Positions 32,829 through 42,757 of a stretch of 64,000 nucleotides of DNA are shown here, piece by piece. The first letter of the stretch is position 1. Each line of letters starts with the position of its first letter. The stretch is from NCBI RefSeq assembly GCF_900636365.1, contig NZ_LR134266.1, positions 1,873,501 through 1,937,500 of the forward strand. Direction: 5' to 3'. This DNA comes from Streptococcus viridans (lineage in GTDB: Bacteria; Bacillota; Bacilli; Lactobacillales; Streptococcaceae). Under the pieces are notes generated by a model that searched no databases, was not told the DNA's origin, and saw nothing but the letters and a program-made list of their open reading frames with translations. A program made the position numbers and the translations under genes.

Positions 32829-34202
32829 CTACTTCGCTCCATCTCGTTTAAATACAACTTTGATCGTTTTCAGCAAGATTTTTATATCTGACCAAATGGT
32901 CCAATCATCAATATAGGACACATCTAAGCGAACCACTTCATCAAAGTCTGTAATTTCGCTGCGTCCACTCACCTGCCAAAGCCCTGTAATTCCAGGCTTA
33001 AAGCTCAAGCGACGTTTCTGTTCCGGAGTGTACTTCTCATACTCATCCACTGTTGGCGGACGGGTTCCAACCAGACTCATATCTCCTTTTAGGACATTAA
33101 AGAATTGGGGCAGCTCATCCAGACTGGTCTTGCGGATAAAGCGTCCAATCGGCGTAATCCGAGGGTCATTGTCCATTTTGAACATCCCACCGGTCATAGT
33201 GTTTTGATCCATCAATTCTTTTTTCCGCTCCTCTGCATCGACATACATAGAACGGAACTTATAAAACTTGAAATAGCGGCCATTTTTCCCGACCCGCTTT
33301 TGAGCAAAAATAGCTGGACCTCCATCCTTGCGAATCAAGGGCACCAACACGATACCCACCAAGCCACAGATAACCAAGCCCACCAAAGAACCACAGATAT
33401 CAATCACGCGTTTCGCGGTCACGTGGCTAGGTTTGTAGAAGTTGGTCGAGAAGGTGACAACATTGAGTCCAGCCACTTCGCGAATCCGTTTGTTGCCAGC
33501 AAAGTTCAAATCAAAAGCATTGAGGTTAACGGTAACGTCGATTCCCATGGTCTCAAATTGTGAGACATACTCCCCAATATCATACTCTTCACTTGGAAGA
33601 TTGAGAAAGACTTCGTCTACCACTTCATAGGTCGCAAAATTCAACAGGTCTTCCTTTGGAACAACCCGAACAGAGGGGTGTTGAAAGTCTGGCCGGTCTA
33701 ATACTGTCACCGCAACCACTTCCCCACCGCTATCATTGGACGAAAGGAGTCGATCCAGGACTTTATCCATACGAGAATGAGCCGTAATCAAGAGAATCTT
33801 GTGACTTCCTTTGAGACTATAATAGAAGCGTCTCCAGTAGCGTTTGATGAGGTAGTTCATCAAATAAAGGACAAGTGTTAGCAGGAACAGAAAATAAATC
33901 ATTCCGCGACGGGAGAGGGAGAACTTCTCCTCCAAAAAGAAGCTCGAAAAACTGATGACAAGCGCGAAGCACAAGCTGTATTTCAAGGTTTGTAAGAAAT
34001 CGACTAGATGCCCCCGCTTGAAGTAATCTTGGTTGTAATCGCTGACGTAAAAGGCTACGTAATGCAACAAATACAGATAGAAAATTGTATTAGAGTGGAT
34101 TTCTGTCTCTGTCACAAAACTAAACAAATAAGCCACAACTAAGACTGGTAAGCTTTGAACAAAGGCCAAAGCAAATTTGTGAAATCCCCTTCCTTCTGTC
34201 AT
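32829..34202 (-). CDS. cpsE: Undecaprenyl-phosphate glycosyl-1-phosphate transferase (initiating, CpsE/WchA type)
   Basis: It starts each repeat unit by moving sugar-1-phosphate to undecaprenyl phosphate. The 457-aa protein has four N-terminal TM helices, a CoA-binding-like middle region, a further TM ([20 protein letters not shown]) and the catalytic C-terminal domain. That domain has [49 protein letters not shown] and [14 protein letters not shown]. These are all PolyPrenyl-P sugar transferase motifs. The sugar is often glucose in this subfamily but cannot be fixed by eye. It is directly downstream of cpsABCD. Confidence 0.95.
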   Translation of the reverse strand: MTEGRGFHKFALAFVQSLPVLVVAYLFSFVTETEIHSNTIFYLYLLHYVAFYVSDYNQDYFKRGHLVDFLQTLKYSLCFALVISFSSFFLEEKFSLSRRGMIYFLFLLTLVLYLMNYLIKRYWRRFYYSLKGSHKILLITAHSRMDKVLDRLLSSNDSGGEVVAVTVLDRPDFQHPSVRVVPKEDLLNFATYEVVDEVFLNLPSEEYDIGEYVSQFETMGIDVTVNLNAFDLNFAGNKRIREVAGLNVVTFSTNFYKPSHVTAKRVIDICGSLVGLVICGLVGIVLVPLIRKDGGPAIFAQKRVGKNGRYFKFYKFRSMYVDAEERKKELMDQNTMTGGMFKMDNDPRITPIGRFIRKTSLDELPQFFNVLKGDMSLVGTRPPTVDEYEKYTPEQKRRLSFKPGITGLWQVSGRSEITDFDEVVRLDVSYIDDWTIWSDIKILLKTIKVVFKRDGAK

Positions 34203-34221
34203 AATTTCCCTATCCTATTCC

Positions 34222-34917
34222 TTATCTTTTTTTCCCATAATTGCCATAGTTCCCGTAATTACCATAGGAACCATATTTTTCTAATTGAATATCAAATTTA
34301 TTGAGGACCACTCCCAGGAATGGTGTTCCTGTCTGCTCTAGTTGCTCTTTGGCCTTTTGAACAGCCTTGCGACTAACAGCTCCTGCTGCTGTCACAATCA
34401 AGCTACCATCACAGCGTTGAGCAATAATCGCCGCATCAATCACCATCCCAATTGGTGGGGTGTCGACAATGATATAGTCATAGTGATTGCGAAGCGCCTC
34501 CATGATGACCTCGAAGTTTTTGCTTTGCAAGAGACCCGTTGGATTTGGAGAAATCTGACCTGACAAGAGAACGTCCAATTTTGGATAGTCTGTTGTCGCA
34601 ATCGCTTGGGAAATCTCACTCTTCCCAGAAAGGACTTCTGTCAATCCAGCGACACGGCCTTGGCTCTTGAAGACACCTGTCATCACCGAGTTACGGATAT
34701 CCGCATCAATCAACAAGGTACGATAGCCCGCACGCGCAAAGGCTGTCGCCAAATTCGTAGAAATGGTTGATTTTCCTTCGTTTGGTTGCACAGATGAGAT
34801 GGCAACGACCTTGATATTCGTCCCACTCAACTGAATATTGGTACTCAAGGCATTAAAATATTCTTCAGCCTGAGTCATCGCTGCTAATTTGCTTTTTACA
34901 ATTTCTAAGGTTGCCAT
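34222..34917 (-). CDS. cpsD: Capsule-type tyrosine autokinase CpsD (Wze)
   Basis: A BY-kinase that phosphorylates itself and, with CpsC and CpsB, controls chain length and wall attachment. The 231-aa protein has Walker A in SVQPNEGKSTISTN, Walker A' in LLIDADIRNS and Walker B-like YIIVDTPPIG. Its tail is a tyrosine cluster (YGSYGNYGNYGNYGKKR) with five regularly spaced Tyr, the autophosphorylation sites. The tail is encoded by a short imperfect DNA repeat that could vary in length. CpsC supplies the membrane activator part. Confidence 0.95.
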   Translation of the reverse strand: MATLEIVKSKLAAMTQAEEYFNALSTNIQLSGTNIKVVAISSVQPNEGKSTISTNLATAFARAGYRTLLIDADIRNSVMTGVFKSQGRVAGLTEVLSGKSEISQAIATTDYPKLDVLLSGQISPNPTGLLQSKNFEVIMEALRNHYDYIIVDTPPIGMVIDAAIIAQRCDGSLIVTAAGAVSRKAVQKAKEQLEQTGTPFLGVVLNKFDIQLEKYGSYGNYGNYGNYGKKR

Positions 34918-34929
34918 GAATTCTCCCTC

Positions 34930-35625
34930 TTACAGTTTCTTCACATTCGGGATCACACCTAATAGTGTGATACCCATCACTTCTTCGATATCTTCTGGTT
35001 TCTTCACACGGTCATCCAATACCTCTGACAAAATCACCAGAATGGAAATCAAGAGACCACCAAGGACAAAACCAATGACAACATTTCGTTTGATATTTGG
35101 TGAAGAAGGATTCTGCGGGACAACTGCCTCATCCAATGTTGTCACATCAGACACCTTTGTTACAGCAATAATTTTTTCTGCCGCTACATCTTTCAAGCCA
35201 TTCGCGATGCGAGCTGCTTCTTTGGGATCTGGGTCTGATGCTGTGATCGACAAAATCCGAGTATCTGTAGGTACTGCCACGGAGACTTTCTTAGCAAGCT
35301 CTGCTGGAGTCATCTCTAATTTCAACTCATCAATAGCTTGATTCAAAACGTTTTGAGAGAGAATTATCTCGCGATAGTCTTTAACCAAGTAGGATCCCGC
35401 TTGAAGATCTTGGTTGGTCAAGGCATTGTTTTCTTGATTCTGACGGCTGACCACGTAGATACGACTAGTACTTTGGTAGATCTTTTTCGCTACAAAAGCA
35501 CTGTACCCCAGGGCTCCAATCGCAAACAGCAAGGCCGTAATGATAATTGAGAATTTACGACGCCATAAGGTTTTAAAGAGGGAGACCACATCCAATTCGA
35601 TCTCTTTGCTCTCTTGGTTTTTCAT
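34930..35625 (-). CDS. cpsC: Capsule chain-length regulator CpsC (Wzd)
   Basis: A 231-aa Wzz-type membrane protein with two TM helices (about 25-45 and 175-195) around an extracellular domain. It ends with cytoplasmic DDRVKKPEDIEEVMGITLLG, which activates the CpsD kinase. The ATG at 35625 has GGAG 9 nt upstream. A GTG two codons earlier is too close to the ribosome site. The order cpsA-B-C-D is the normal streptococcal regulatory block. Confidence 0.95.
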   Translation of the reverse strand: MKNQESKEIELDVVSLFKTLWRRKFSIIITALLFAIGALGYSAFVAKKIYQSTSRIYVVSRQNQENNALTNQDLQAGSYLVKDYREIILSQNVLNQAIDELKLEMTPAELAKKVSVAVPTDTRILSITASDPDPKEAARIANGLKDVAAEKIIAVTKVSDVTTLDEAVVPQNPSSPNIKRNVVIGFVLGGLLISILVILSEVLDDRVKKPEDIEEVMGITLLGVIPNVKKL

Positions 35626-35667
35626 ATTCACTTTCTCCTTTTCAATCCCCGTGATGGAACTTGATTG

Positions 35668-36399
35668 TTAAAATAATTCGTCATCCAATAATGTTTGCTG
35701 ATTTTCAACAAAAAGGGCACGCGCCCGGTCACTGCCGTAGCGTTTTTCAATCAACTGATAAGCCTGGTCCATGTATGGAGGGCGCTGATCAACATTGTGC
35801 ATATCGCTGGCAACAAAATGAACCAAGTCCTTATCCAAGAAATATTGGGCACGATGTTTCATGAACTTATAGCGATCACCAAACAACTTAGGCTTGAGGA
35901 CGCTCGAACTATTGATCTGGGTATAGCATCCCATTCGGATCAATTCCCGCACCCGTTTTTCATTCTTTTCTAAACAGTGGTAGCGTTCAATATGGGCAAC
36001 CACCGGAGTCACTCCTAAGCGCAAAACTGCACTTAAGGACTGGTGAATCTCCTTGTAGGGGGTCGCCATACTAAACTCGATCAAGGCAAAACTGGTATCA
36101 GCAAGCGTTGGAATAGTCCCGGCTTCTAGCTTTTCTAGGATATCTCGCGTATAGTAGATTTCTGCTCCGAAATGCAGTTTCATTTCAGGCAGATAGGTCT
36201 CTACCATCTCTTTTACTGCCAAGTAGTTTTGATAGATCTTTTCTTCTGGGGTTTCAAACATCCCTTTTCGACGATGGGACGTCGAAACGATGGTACGAAC
36301 CCCTTGACGGTAGCTTTCCTCGATGAGGAGCTTGCTATCCTCAATCGTCTTTGGTCCATCATCCACATCAAAGACAATGTGTGAATGAATATCAATCAT
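35668..36399 (-). CDS. cpsB: Manganese-dependent protein-tyrosine phosphatase CpsB (Wzh)
   Basis: A PHP-domain phosphatase that dephosphorylates CpsD. The 243-aa protein opens [20 protein letters not shown] (metal ligands HSH and DVDDG). Later metal-site segments are [18 protein letters not shown] and [14 protein letters not shown]. All expected His/Asp ligands are visible. It overlaps cpsA by 8 bp. Confidence 0.95.
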   Translation of the reverse strand: MIDIHSHIVFDVDDGPKTIEDSKLLIEESYRQGVRTIVSTSHRRKGMFETPEEKIYQNYLAVKEMVETYLPEMKLHFGAEIYYTRDILEKLEAGTIPTLADTSFALIEFSMATPYKEIHQSLSAVLRLGVTPVVAHIERYHCLEKNEKRVRELIRMGCYTQINSSSVLKPKLFGDRYKFMKHRAQYFLDKDLVHFVASDMHNVDQRPPYMDQAYQLIEKRYGSDRARALFVENQQTLLDDELF

Positions 36400-37870
36400 T
36401 GTTTTTTCCTTCCATGGTTTGGTTTATCTTTTCTTTGGCTTGTGCCACGCTATCAGCATTCAGCTCCATCATGTAAAGAGCAGATCCTGGCATCGCATAT
36501 GAAGGCAAGTCATTTCGTCCTTGTCCAGTGACAGCTTGTGAAGTCACCTTGTAACTTCCACCAGTCTCCAACTGTGTATTGACCAAATTCATAATGGTTG
36601 GCAAGGGCATATTGGTTTGCAAGGAATCTTGTAAACCAGAAACGATTTCGTTGTAATTGCTCAATGCTTTGGTCGATGTTAATTTATGGATAATGGCTGC
36701 GATCACTTTTTCTTGGTTCTTCCCACGATCGTTGTCTCCACCTTCGAGAGAGTAGCGTTCACGGACAAAGCCAAGGGCCTGTTCCGAATTCAAGTGAACT
36801 TTCCCTACAGGGAAGTGGTAGTTCCCGTGTAGACTTGTAAACTCTTGATCATTTTCTACATCAATCCCTCCGACGAGGTCGACAAGCTTCAAGAAGGAGG
36901 TGAAGTTCAAGCGGACATAGTAGTCAATCTTGATGTCGTACAGGTTTTCTAAGGTATGAATAGACGCATCTACTCCGTAAATCCCAGCGTGGGTCAACTT
37001 ATCCCCTTGGTTGTTCCCGCCATCAGCAATTGGAACATAGGCGTCACGCGGAGTCGTAGTCAGCAAGACTTGCTTGGTCTTTCGATTGACCGTCATGATA
37101 ATATTGACATCAGACCGAGAAACCGAAGTGACTGGACCGTAAGTGTCAATCCCGCTGACATAGATGTTAAAGGTGTCCGCATTGGCATCTGCCTTTGCCT
37201 TGGTTTCCACTTGGCGACGGATCTTGTAAGAGTAGATTTTCTTTAATTTTTTTGCGTAGTCAGCATCCACACTTGCTACAGTATCTTCAAAGGTACTATT
37301 CAAGGCGATGGCTTTCGTCTTGTCTTCTTGTAGGGCCTGGTAGGCTGCCGCATAAGATTCCACATCTTCGATGGTCAGGTCATGCTGGCGCGTTTTCTTC
37401 ACTTCCTCTACTAGGGCCATCAGATCATCTGCATTATTATTCCCCGTAGGCGCTGCCACACTGCTGATTTCTTTGATATCTTGGATTGGACTATCTGCTT
37501 TAACATAGACAGCCATCTCAAACTCCGTATAATTGGCATTTCTGTTCACATTTCCAGCGACATCGACCAACTGTTGGGTAACATAGGTTCCCACAGAGGT
37601 TCCTAGCAAGCCTAGGACCAATAAAAATAGCGTCGTCTTTTTAGCCTTGCCTGCAAGGATCAAACCCAAGGTTAAAAAAAGTCCGCCAACCAGCAAGGCC
37701 GTCACAAGGATATTCAAATAGCGAAAGGCTAGGATATTGTAGCTAAAGACATTATAAAGAAAGAGCCCAGCCACAAGTAGCGTTAAGACCCAGAGACCGC
37801 TATTGACAATCCGTAGCTGATCCCAACTGCTAGTTCTAGTTGAGCGTTTGTTTTTTCTGCTTTGATTCAT
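36392..37870 (-). CDS. cpsA: LytR-CpsA-Psr protein CpsA (Wzg), wall attachment of the polysaccharide
   Basis: LCP proteins transfer undecaprenol-linked polymers to peptidoglycan. The 492-aa protein has three N-terminal TM helices (about 24-42, 52-74 and 78-97). An accessory domain follows, then an LCP domain with [30 protein letters not shown] (key Arg/Asp), [20 protein letters not shown] and [20 protein letters not shown]. The start is the ATG at 37870, after GGGGGA; an upstream ATG at 37882 has no ribosome site. It is the first gene of the polysaccharide operon. Confidence 0.95.
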   Translation of the reverse strand: MNQSRKNKRSTRTSSWDQLRIVNSGLWVLTLLVAGLFLYNVFSYNILAFRYLNILVTALLVGGLFLTLGLILAGKAKKTTLFLLVLGLLGTSVGTYVTQQLVDVAGNVNRNANYTEFEMAVYVKADSPIQDIKEISSVAAPTGNNNADDLMALVEEVKKTRQHDLTIEDVESYAAAYQALQEDKTKAIALNSTFEDTVASVDADYAKKLKKIYSYKIRRQVETKAKADANADTFNIYVSGIDTYGPVTSVSRSDVNIIMTVNRKTKQVLLTTTPRDAYVPIADGGNNQGDKLTHAGIYGVDASIHTLENLYDIKIDYYVRLNFTSFLKLVDLVGGIDVENDQEFTSLHGNYHFPVGKVHLNSEQALGFVRERYSLEGGDNDRGKNQEKVIAAIIHKLTSTKALSNYNEIVSGLQDSLQTNMPLPTIMNLVNTQLETGGSYKVTSQAVTGQGRNDLPSYAMPGSALYMMELNADSVAQAKEKINQTMEGKNND

Positions 37871-37897
37871 TTTATCCCCCATACTATTTTCTTAAAT

Positions 37898-37906
37898 ATT
37901 ATAACA
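37898..37906 (-). promoter_or_regulatory. Polysaccharide operon promoter (extended -10)
   Basis: Minus strand TGTTATAAT (TGn-TATAAT) about 28 nt before the cpsA ATG, with a weak -35. It is the only clear promoter seen for the 16.5-kb gene run. Confidence 0.6.
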
Positions 37907-38010
37907 TAAAATCATCCTAAAAATCGGAATCTAGGCCCAATTCTCCACTATTAATTTTATACTATTCTGAGCTCTCTGTACAGCAATATGGGACAAAGAA
38001 ATGAGTAAAT

Positions 38011-38038
38011 AAAAAAGGTGAGGAAACTCACCTTTTTT
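38011..38038. terminator. Terminator between the lipoprotein gene and cpsA
   Basis: AAAAAAGGTGAG-gaaa-CTCACCTTTTTT, a perfect stem with T runs on both strands. It insulates the polysaccharide operon. Confidence 0.9.
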
Positions 38039-38044
38039 ATGGAT

Positions 38045-38908
38045 TTATACTTTATCTTTTGAGGTTGAACTTGTATCTGAATCCTTGCTAGTTGAGTCAC
38101 TCTGTGAGGAATTGCTTCCTTTACGAGTTTCAGCTCCATCAGCAGAATATTCGTTTACAAAGATTTCCTTACGCAATTCAAGGAAACTTTCATCGCTAAG
38201 GATGTAACGTCCTTCTTTGGTTTTAGTCAATTCCAAAGTATACTCGCGTGGTTCGATGTAACCAAAGTCTTCATTCAAACGGTCAAAGGCATAATAGAAT
38301 AAGAAGTTGTTCAATAGAGACAAGCGTTTTTCTAGTTCTGGATCTGTGTTGTCTTCTAATTTTTTAACATCTTCAATTCCGTTTTCAAACAGACTAGATT
38401 TTGCACGGTTGATCAAGTTAGCCAAGTCACGTGTTGCAATCGCACGAGATTTGAAGGTAACTGTCGCAGTATCTCCTTCGTCTTCAACCTTAGTGATTTC
38501 ATAGTCATCACCAATCGTTGCTAACACTTTGAAACGAGCTTGGTCAAACAATTCCAAGATTTTTTCTGGAGTGAATGTTTCAGTTGACAGTTCAAGCGTG
38601 AAGTCTTCTGCAGGTAGATATTTTGATGCATTTTCATCAACAAATTTTTCAGTAATTTGTTTTTTCCACTTATCAACGGATGTTCCCATCAAGGTTGTAA
38701 AACCAGAAGAATGGTCAGTGAAGATGGCACGAAGAATAATATCTCCATCTTTCTCAATTTGTTTTTTTGTTTTTTCTTCTTTTGATTCGCTAGATTGTTC
38801 TACCTTGTCCTCTTTGGCTGTTTTTTTCTCAGTAGCTGGTTTTGACGAACAAGCTGCCAACAACAACAAGCAGGCTGGTAAGACACCATATTTTACGAGC
38901 TTTTTCAT
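38045..38908 (-). CDS. Lipoprotein of unknown function
   Basis: A 287-aa secreted lipoprotein: signal MKKLVKYGVLPACLLLLAAC with lipobox LAAC. A Lys/Glu/Ser linker follows, then a folded alpha/beta region (about 50-255) and a Ser/Asp/Thr-rich tail (SQSDSTSKDSDTSSTSKD). It looks like the DUF5105-type streptococcal lipoproteins, but I do not recognise a family with confidence. A TATAAT box lies just upstream and a terminator after it, so it is monocistronic. Its place upstream of cpsA may be coincidental. Confidence 0.8.
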   Translation of the reverse strand: MKKLVKYGVLPACLLLLAACSSKPATEKKTAKEDKVEQSSESKEEKTKKQIEKDGDIILRAIFTDHSSGFTTLMGTSVDKWKKQITEKFVDENASKYLPAEDFTLELSTETFTPEKILELFDQARFKVLATIGDDYEITKVEDEGDTATVTFKSRAIATRDLANLINRAKSSLFENGIEDVKKLEDNTDPELEKRLSLLNNFLFYYAFDRLNEDFGYIEPREYTLELTKTKEGRYILSDESFLELRKEIFVNEYSADGAETRKGSNSSQSDSTSKDSDTSSTSKDKV

Positions 38909-38939
38909 AAGTTCTCCTTATTTTTTATAGATTATGTTC

Positions 38940-38945
38940 ATTATA
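38940..38945 (-). promoter_or_regulatory. -10 box of the lipoprotein gene
   Basis: Minus strand GGTATAAT 32 nt before the ATG; no convincing -35. Confidence 0.5.
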
Positions 38946-39021
38946 CCAAAAATAGCCCCCTTGAACATTCTTAGACAAGCCTATGTAAAGAAATTGTAAT
39001 ATTTTGTCTCTCCTTCGTAAT

Positions 39022-39049
39022 AAAAAAATCCCTTCTCTTGAGAAGGGAT
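39022..39049 (-). terminator. cls terminator
   Basis: Minus strand ATCCCTTCT-caag-AGAAGGGAT followed by seven T, 15 nt after the cls stop codon. Confidence 0.85.
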
Positions 39050-39064
39050 CTAATCGCCTATCAA

Positions 39065-40600
39065 CTATAGCATGGGCGCAAATAACTGCATAATTTCTTT
39101 GATCAAATGCTGGTACCAGGTGATCCGGAAAGTGTCCAACTTGATCTGCTGAGATACGGAAAAGATCTCTTCAAAATCCGCTCGGATCTTGGTCAATTCT
39201 GGGCTTCGATACATCCAGACAGCATTCTCATAGTGATGAACTAGGCTCCGATAGTCAAAGTTGATGGTCCCGACTACTGCGACTTCATCGTCGGCCAATA
39301 CTTGCTTGCTATGGATAAAGCCTGGGGTGTATTCATAGATTTTCACCCCTGCTTCCATCAGGTCTGGATAAGCCCCTCTTGTAACGATTTGGATCAATTT
39401 TTTATCCGGAATGAAAGGGGTCACGATGCGTACATCGACACCACGGAGAGCCGCATTTCGAATATCTTCTGTCAAATCATAATCAATGATTAAATAAGGG
39501 GTCGTAATGTAGACATAGTCTGTTGCCTGATTGATGATATTCTGATACACAGACTTACCAACCTGGGACTTGTAGATGGGTTTCGGTCCACTCCCAAAGG
39601 GGATATAGAAGCCTTCTCCATCTACCGCTTGGTTTTCCATATGGTATTTATCGAAATCTTCAATCTCTCCCTGGTTGATGTACCAGTTCATGAGAAAGAG
39701 TCGCGTCAAGGCCTTGACGGCTCGGCCGTCCAAGCGCACTGCACTATCCTTCCAATGACCGAAGCGTTCTCTCTGGTTGATATACTCATCCGCTAGGTTA
39801 ACGCCACCTGTATAGCCAATCTGGCCATCAATGACCAAGATCTTGCGGTGGTCTCGATTGTTATAAGCCACCGTCAATCGTGGCACCACCTTGTTAAACT
39901 TATGGGCATCAATGCCTAATTTGCGCAAGCGTCTGGTGTAGTTTCCCTTCAGGGTCGCCATACAGCCAATATCATCGTAGAGCAGTTTCACCTCTACCCC
40001 TTCTTTGACTTTCTCAAGTAGGATATCTAGGATGCTATTCCACATGAGACCTTCCTCGATGATATAGAATTCGAGAAAGATAAATTTCTTGGCTGAACGC
40101 AAATCCTCCAACAATTGTGGGAGCATATGGTCCCCTAGTGGGAAAAAGGTCGAAGCCGTCCCATTGTAGAGGTCTGCGTTGTGGTCCATGGACAGAATAG
40201 ACTTGACCATCCCATAGACGCTCTTACTCTCTTCTTTCAATTGCAGGCGAAGCTCACGGCTGTTGTCCTCACGGAAATTCATGGACTCCATATTTTCCAA
40301 CTGAACCATTTCTTTCTTGGACAGACGCCGCTCTCCAAACATGAGGTAAAGAAGGGAACCAAAGACAGGGATGACGGCAATCAGGAGCCAGGTCACCTTG
40401 CTCTCTGGAGGCATATTTCGGTTGACGATCGCCAAAATGGTCGAGATATACAAGAGGACCATGATGGTGACAGACATCCAGTTGGGGAACCATTCATTTA
40501 ACCAAAAGAAGGCCGCAAAGGACAGCCAGAGTTCAAACCCCATAAAGAGGATACTGAACCCATATTTGGACATTAACAATCGAATCTTTCGAAAACTCAC
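39065..40600 (-). CDS. cls: Cardiolipin synthase (GTG start likely)
   Basis: It condenses two phosphatidylglycerols to cardiolipin at the membrane. The 511-aa protein has two N-terminal TM helices and two phospholipase-D HKD motifs: HRKILVIDGQIGYTGG and HSKQVLADDEVAVVGT. The usual length is about 480-515. The frame opens with an ATG at 40606 only 1 nt after AAGGAG. A GTG at 40600 has 7-nt spacing, so I take GTG. It is monocistronic. Confidence 0.93.
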   Translation of the reverse strand: MSFRKIRLLMSKYGFSILFMGFELWLSFAAFFWLNEWFPNWMSVTIMVLLYISTILAIVNRNMPPESKVTWLLIAVIPVFGSLLYLMFGERRLSKKEMVQLENMESMNFREDNSRELRLQLKEESKSVYGMVKSILSMDHNADLYNGTASTFFPLGDHMLPQLLEDLRSAKKFIFLEFYIIEEGLMWNSILDILLEKVKEGVEVKLLYDDIGCMATLKGNYTRRLRKLGIDAHKFNKVVPRLTVAYNNRDHRKILVIDGQIGYTGGVNLADEYINQRERFGHWKDSAVRLDGRAVKALTRLFLMNWYINQGEIEDFDKYHMENQAVDGEGFYIPFGSGPKPIYKSQVGKSVYQNIINQATDYVYITTPYLIIDYDLTEDIRNAALRGVDVRIVTPFIPDKKLIQIVTRGAYPDLMEAGVKIYEYTPGFIHSKQVLADDEVAVVGTINFDYRSLVHHYENAVWMYRSPELTKIRADFEEIFSVSQQIKLDTFRITWYQHLIKEIMQLFAPML

Positions 40601-40677
40601 CCTCATTCTCCTTCTTTTATAATCCCTACTAGTATACCAGTTCTAAGAAGGGAGCGCAAACCCGATAAAATGAAAAA

Positions 40678-40853
40678 AGAGAGTGGGACAGAAATCGGTA
40701 ATTCGTTAGAATTCGATTTCGTCGTCCCACCTCCGCACAGTTGAGTAGGGCTGTAAAAGCTGATGAAATCAGCGTAGTAGAGCCCACTCAACCACTGCGT
40801 CTTGCTCGACAATCCAAAGACAATTGAGAGGCTAGGACTTCTGTCCCACTCTC
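40678..40853 (+). repeat. Inverted-terminus repeat element B, copy 1
   Basis: A 176-bp element with termini GAGAGTGGGACAGAA and TTCTGTCCCACTCTC, a perfect 15-bp inverted repeat. Inside, TTGAGTAGGGCT/AGCCCACTCAA flanks GCTGAT-gaa-ATCAGC. It is almost identical over its body to the copy at 58277. It lies between cls and a lipoprotein gene and has no coding potential. Confidence 0.9.
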
Positions 40854-40865
40854 ACTTCTGCTAGT

Positions 40866-41288
40866 TTATTGCTTGGTCAGAACAATCGTATCCTGATCAC
40901 CCAAGTCTTGATCCGCTTCCTTCAGGGTCAATTGTTGCCCCTCCAGTTGATAGCGGTAGCCATCATCTCCGATAAAGAGGATCTGGTTGGCAGCATCTAG
41001 CTTGACTTGTTTCAGCTCTTGCTCTCCATCTGCCTCTACAGCCGTCCAAGTCCCTGAATCACCAGCGATGACGAGCGTCACTTGATCGCTTTCATCCATT
41101 CCCATATAGGTTCCGTTCAGACCTGCTTGGTTAACCTGCGGACTAGTCGTTGTCTGTTGAGAAGAAGTTGCCGTTGTGGTCGTCGCACTTGATGACGTGT
41201 TCGTTTGCGATGGTGTTTGCTGGTTCGAACACGCTCCAAGTAGGAGGACTGTAGCTGTTACTAATAAAGCAGTTACTTTCTTTGCCAT
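40866..41288 (-). CDS. Small Thr/Ser-rich lipoprotein, unknown function
   Basis: A 140-aa lipoprotein starting MAKKVTALLVTATVLLLGAC. The ATG at 41288 follows AAAGGAG; the frame opens 10 codons earlier without support. The lipobox is LGAC. A Thr/Ser/Gln linker precedes one beta-rich domain (NGTYMGMDESDQVTLVI onward), which resembles small extracytoplasmic domains seen in streptococcal lipoproteins. No enzyme motif is visible. It has a strong own promoter. The downstream gap carries repeat B. Confidence 0.8.
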   Translation of the reverse strand: MAKKVTALLVTATVLLLGACSNQQTPSQTNTSSSATTTTATSSQQTTTSPQVNQAGLNGTYMGMDESDQVTLVIAGDSGTWTAVEADGEQELKQVKLDAANQILFIGDDGYRYQLEGQQLTLKEADQDLGDQDTIVLTKQ

Positions 41289-41350
41289 GGATGGTCTCCT
41301 TTCGCGCCAACTTTTCAACGGACTTCCCCGTTCATTTGTGGCTCACCTTT

Positions 41351-41379
41351 AGTATACGTTAGAGCCTGTTTTTGGTCAA
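41351..41379 (-). promoter_or_regulatory. Promoter of the small lipoprotein gene
   Basis: Minus strand TTGACC, 17 bp, TATACT. Confidence 0.85.
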
Positions 41380-41409
41380 TCTTTATGACTGGCCGATGAG
41401 AGTTGCTAC

Positions 41410-42657
41410 CTATAAAGGATTCTTTCCCTGCTCTAATAGATATGCGCGAACTTCGGAAATAAAGTAGAGAGAGCCAGTGACAAAGAGCACCTCTTGACCA
41501 GCTTGCCGGCTATAAAAATCTTGCAAATAATCTCTGAAATCCGCCACATAAGGATAGCCTAAGCCATCCGCCTCTTGGACCACTTCCCCATAAGCAAAGG
41601 TCGTCACCGTCAAGTCCGCCTCCGGCAAATCGCTTGCAAAGATCTCCAACATTCCCTGGTAATCCTTGCGTTTTAAAGCACCAAAGAGGATCTTCACGCG
41701 CTTATCTGAAAAAGTGCGGGCATATTCGACCAAGCGATGGATGGCATGGGGGTTATGAGCGCCATCTAGATAGATGCCTTGGTCAAAGTTTTCCAGACGA
41801 CCCGGCCAGCTAGTCGCTTGCAAAGCCTCCCGAACACCGTTTTCATCGACCGCCAGACCTCTCTGCTCCATGAAGAGGAGAAAGGCTTCGAGAGCCACCG
41901 CAGCATTCTCTTCCTGATAAGCTCCATTGAGCCCAATTTTCAGTGAGTCAAACCGATGCTGCGCATCTTGAAAGACGCCCTTCACCAGTTGGAAATCTTC
42001 TCCATAGCGAGCTAGCGGACAGCCTATTGCTTGGGCCTTTTCTATGCAGACTTGCTCAGCCTCTTTAGCCAGTGGACCGATAACAGCCGGCTTCCCGGCT
42101 TTAAAGATCCCAGCTTTTTGCCTAGCAATGGCCTCTAGGCTTCCTCCCAAGGTCTCCTGATGATCCAGCCCTACTGAGGTGATCACTGCTACCTCTCCTG
42201 TGATGACATTGGTCGTATCAAGGAGGCCTCCGATCCCAACCTCGATCAAGGCCAGGTCTACTTTTTGTTCATGGAAATACAAAAAGGCCAAGAGGGTGAT
42301 GATTTCAAAGTAAGAGAGTTGGTCGTGAGTCTCAAGAAGCTGAGACTCCATCGCTTGGATGCTCTGACCCAAGCGAATCAGATCTTGATCCGAAATTGGT
42401 TGCCCATTGATACAAATCCGATCATGCATACTAACAATATGCGGAGAAGTAAAGGTCCCGACTTTTAGGCCATGTTGTTGGAATAGCTGGCGCATAAACG
42501 CAATGGTCGAGCCCTTACCGTTGGTCCCCGTCACATGGATCATCGGAACAGCTTCACGAGGGTCCCCTAAGAGCTTTACAGCCTGTTGCATCCGCCCCAA
42601 GCCTGAACGAAAATTGAGTCCAATTCGGCTATTCATCCATTCTTCAATTTGATTCAT
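41410..42657 (-). CDS. folC: Folylpolyglutamate synthase / dihydrofolate synthase
   Basis: It adds glutamates to folates with ATP. The 415-aa Mur-ligase-type protein has the P-loop HVTGTNGKGSTIAFM, GTFTSPHIVSMHDRI, LIEVGIGGLLDTTNV, TSVGLDHQETLG and AGIFKAGKPAVIGP. The C-terminal domain has YLDGAHNPHAI and ILFGALKRKDY. Length and motifs are normal. It lies downstream of the ireB-ruvX-DUF1292 cluster, with a 225-nt gap that holds a terminator and a degenerate direct repeat. Confidence 0.95.
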   Translation of the reverse strand: MNQIEEWMNSRIGLNFRSGLGRMQQAVKLLGDPREAVPMIHVTGTNGKGSTIAFMRQLFQQHGLKVGTFTSPHIVSMHDRICINGQPISDQDLIRLGQSIQAMESQLLETHDQLSYFEIITLLAFLYFHEQKVDLALIEVGIGGLLDTTNVITGEVAVITSVGLDHQETLGGSLEAIARQKAGIFKAGKPAVIGPLAKEAEQVCIEKAQAIGCPLARYGEDFQLVKGVFQDAQHRFDSLKIGLNGAYQEENAAVALEAFLLFMEQRGLAVDENGVREALQATSWPGRLENFDQGIYLDGAHNPHAIHRLVEYARTFSDKRVKILFGALKRKDYQGMLEIFASDLPEADLTVTTFAYGEVVQEADGLGYPYVADFRDYLQDFYSRQAGQEVLFVTGSLYFISEVRAYLLEQGKNPL

Positions 42658-42757
42658 ATCTTTCTCCTAAAAGAAAAGAGCGATCAAGCCTTGTTGCTGG
42701 CTCACGCTCTGCTATTTCTTTGGTTTCTTATTTCACTTCCAGTATTTTTAGAAGCAG

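Noticed and set aside
40678..40853. Insertion sequence remnant
   Set aside because: Inverted ends are present, but there is no transposase fragment in any frame, so only a non-coding MITE-like label is justified.
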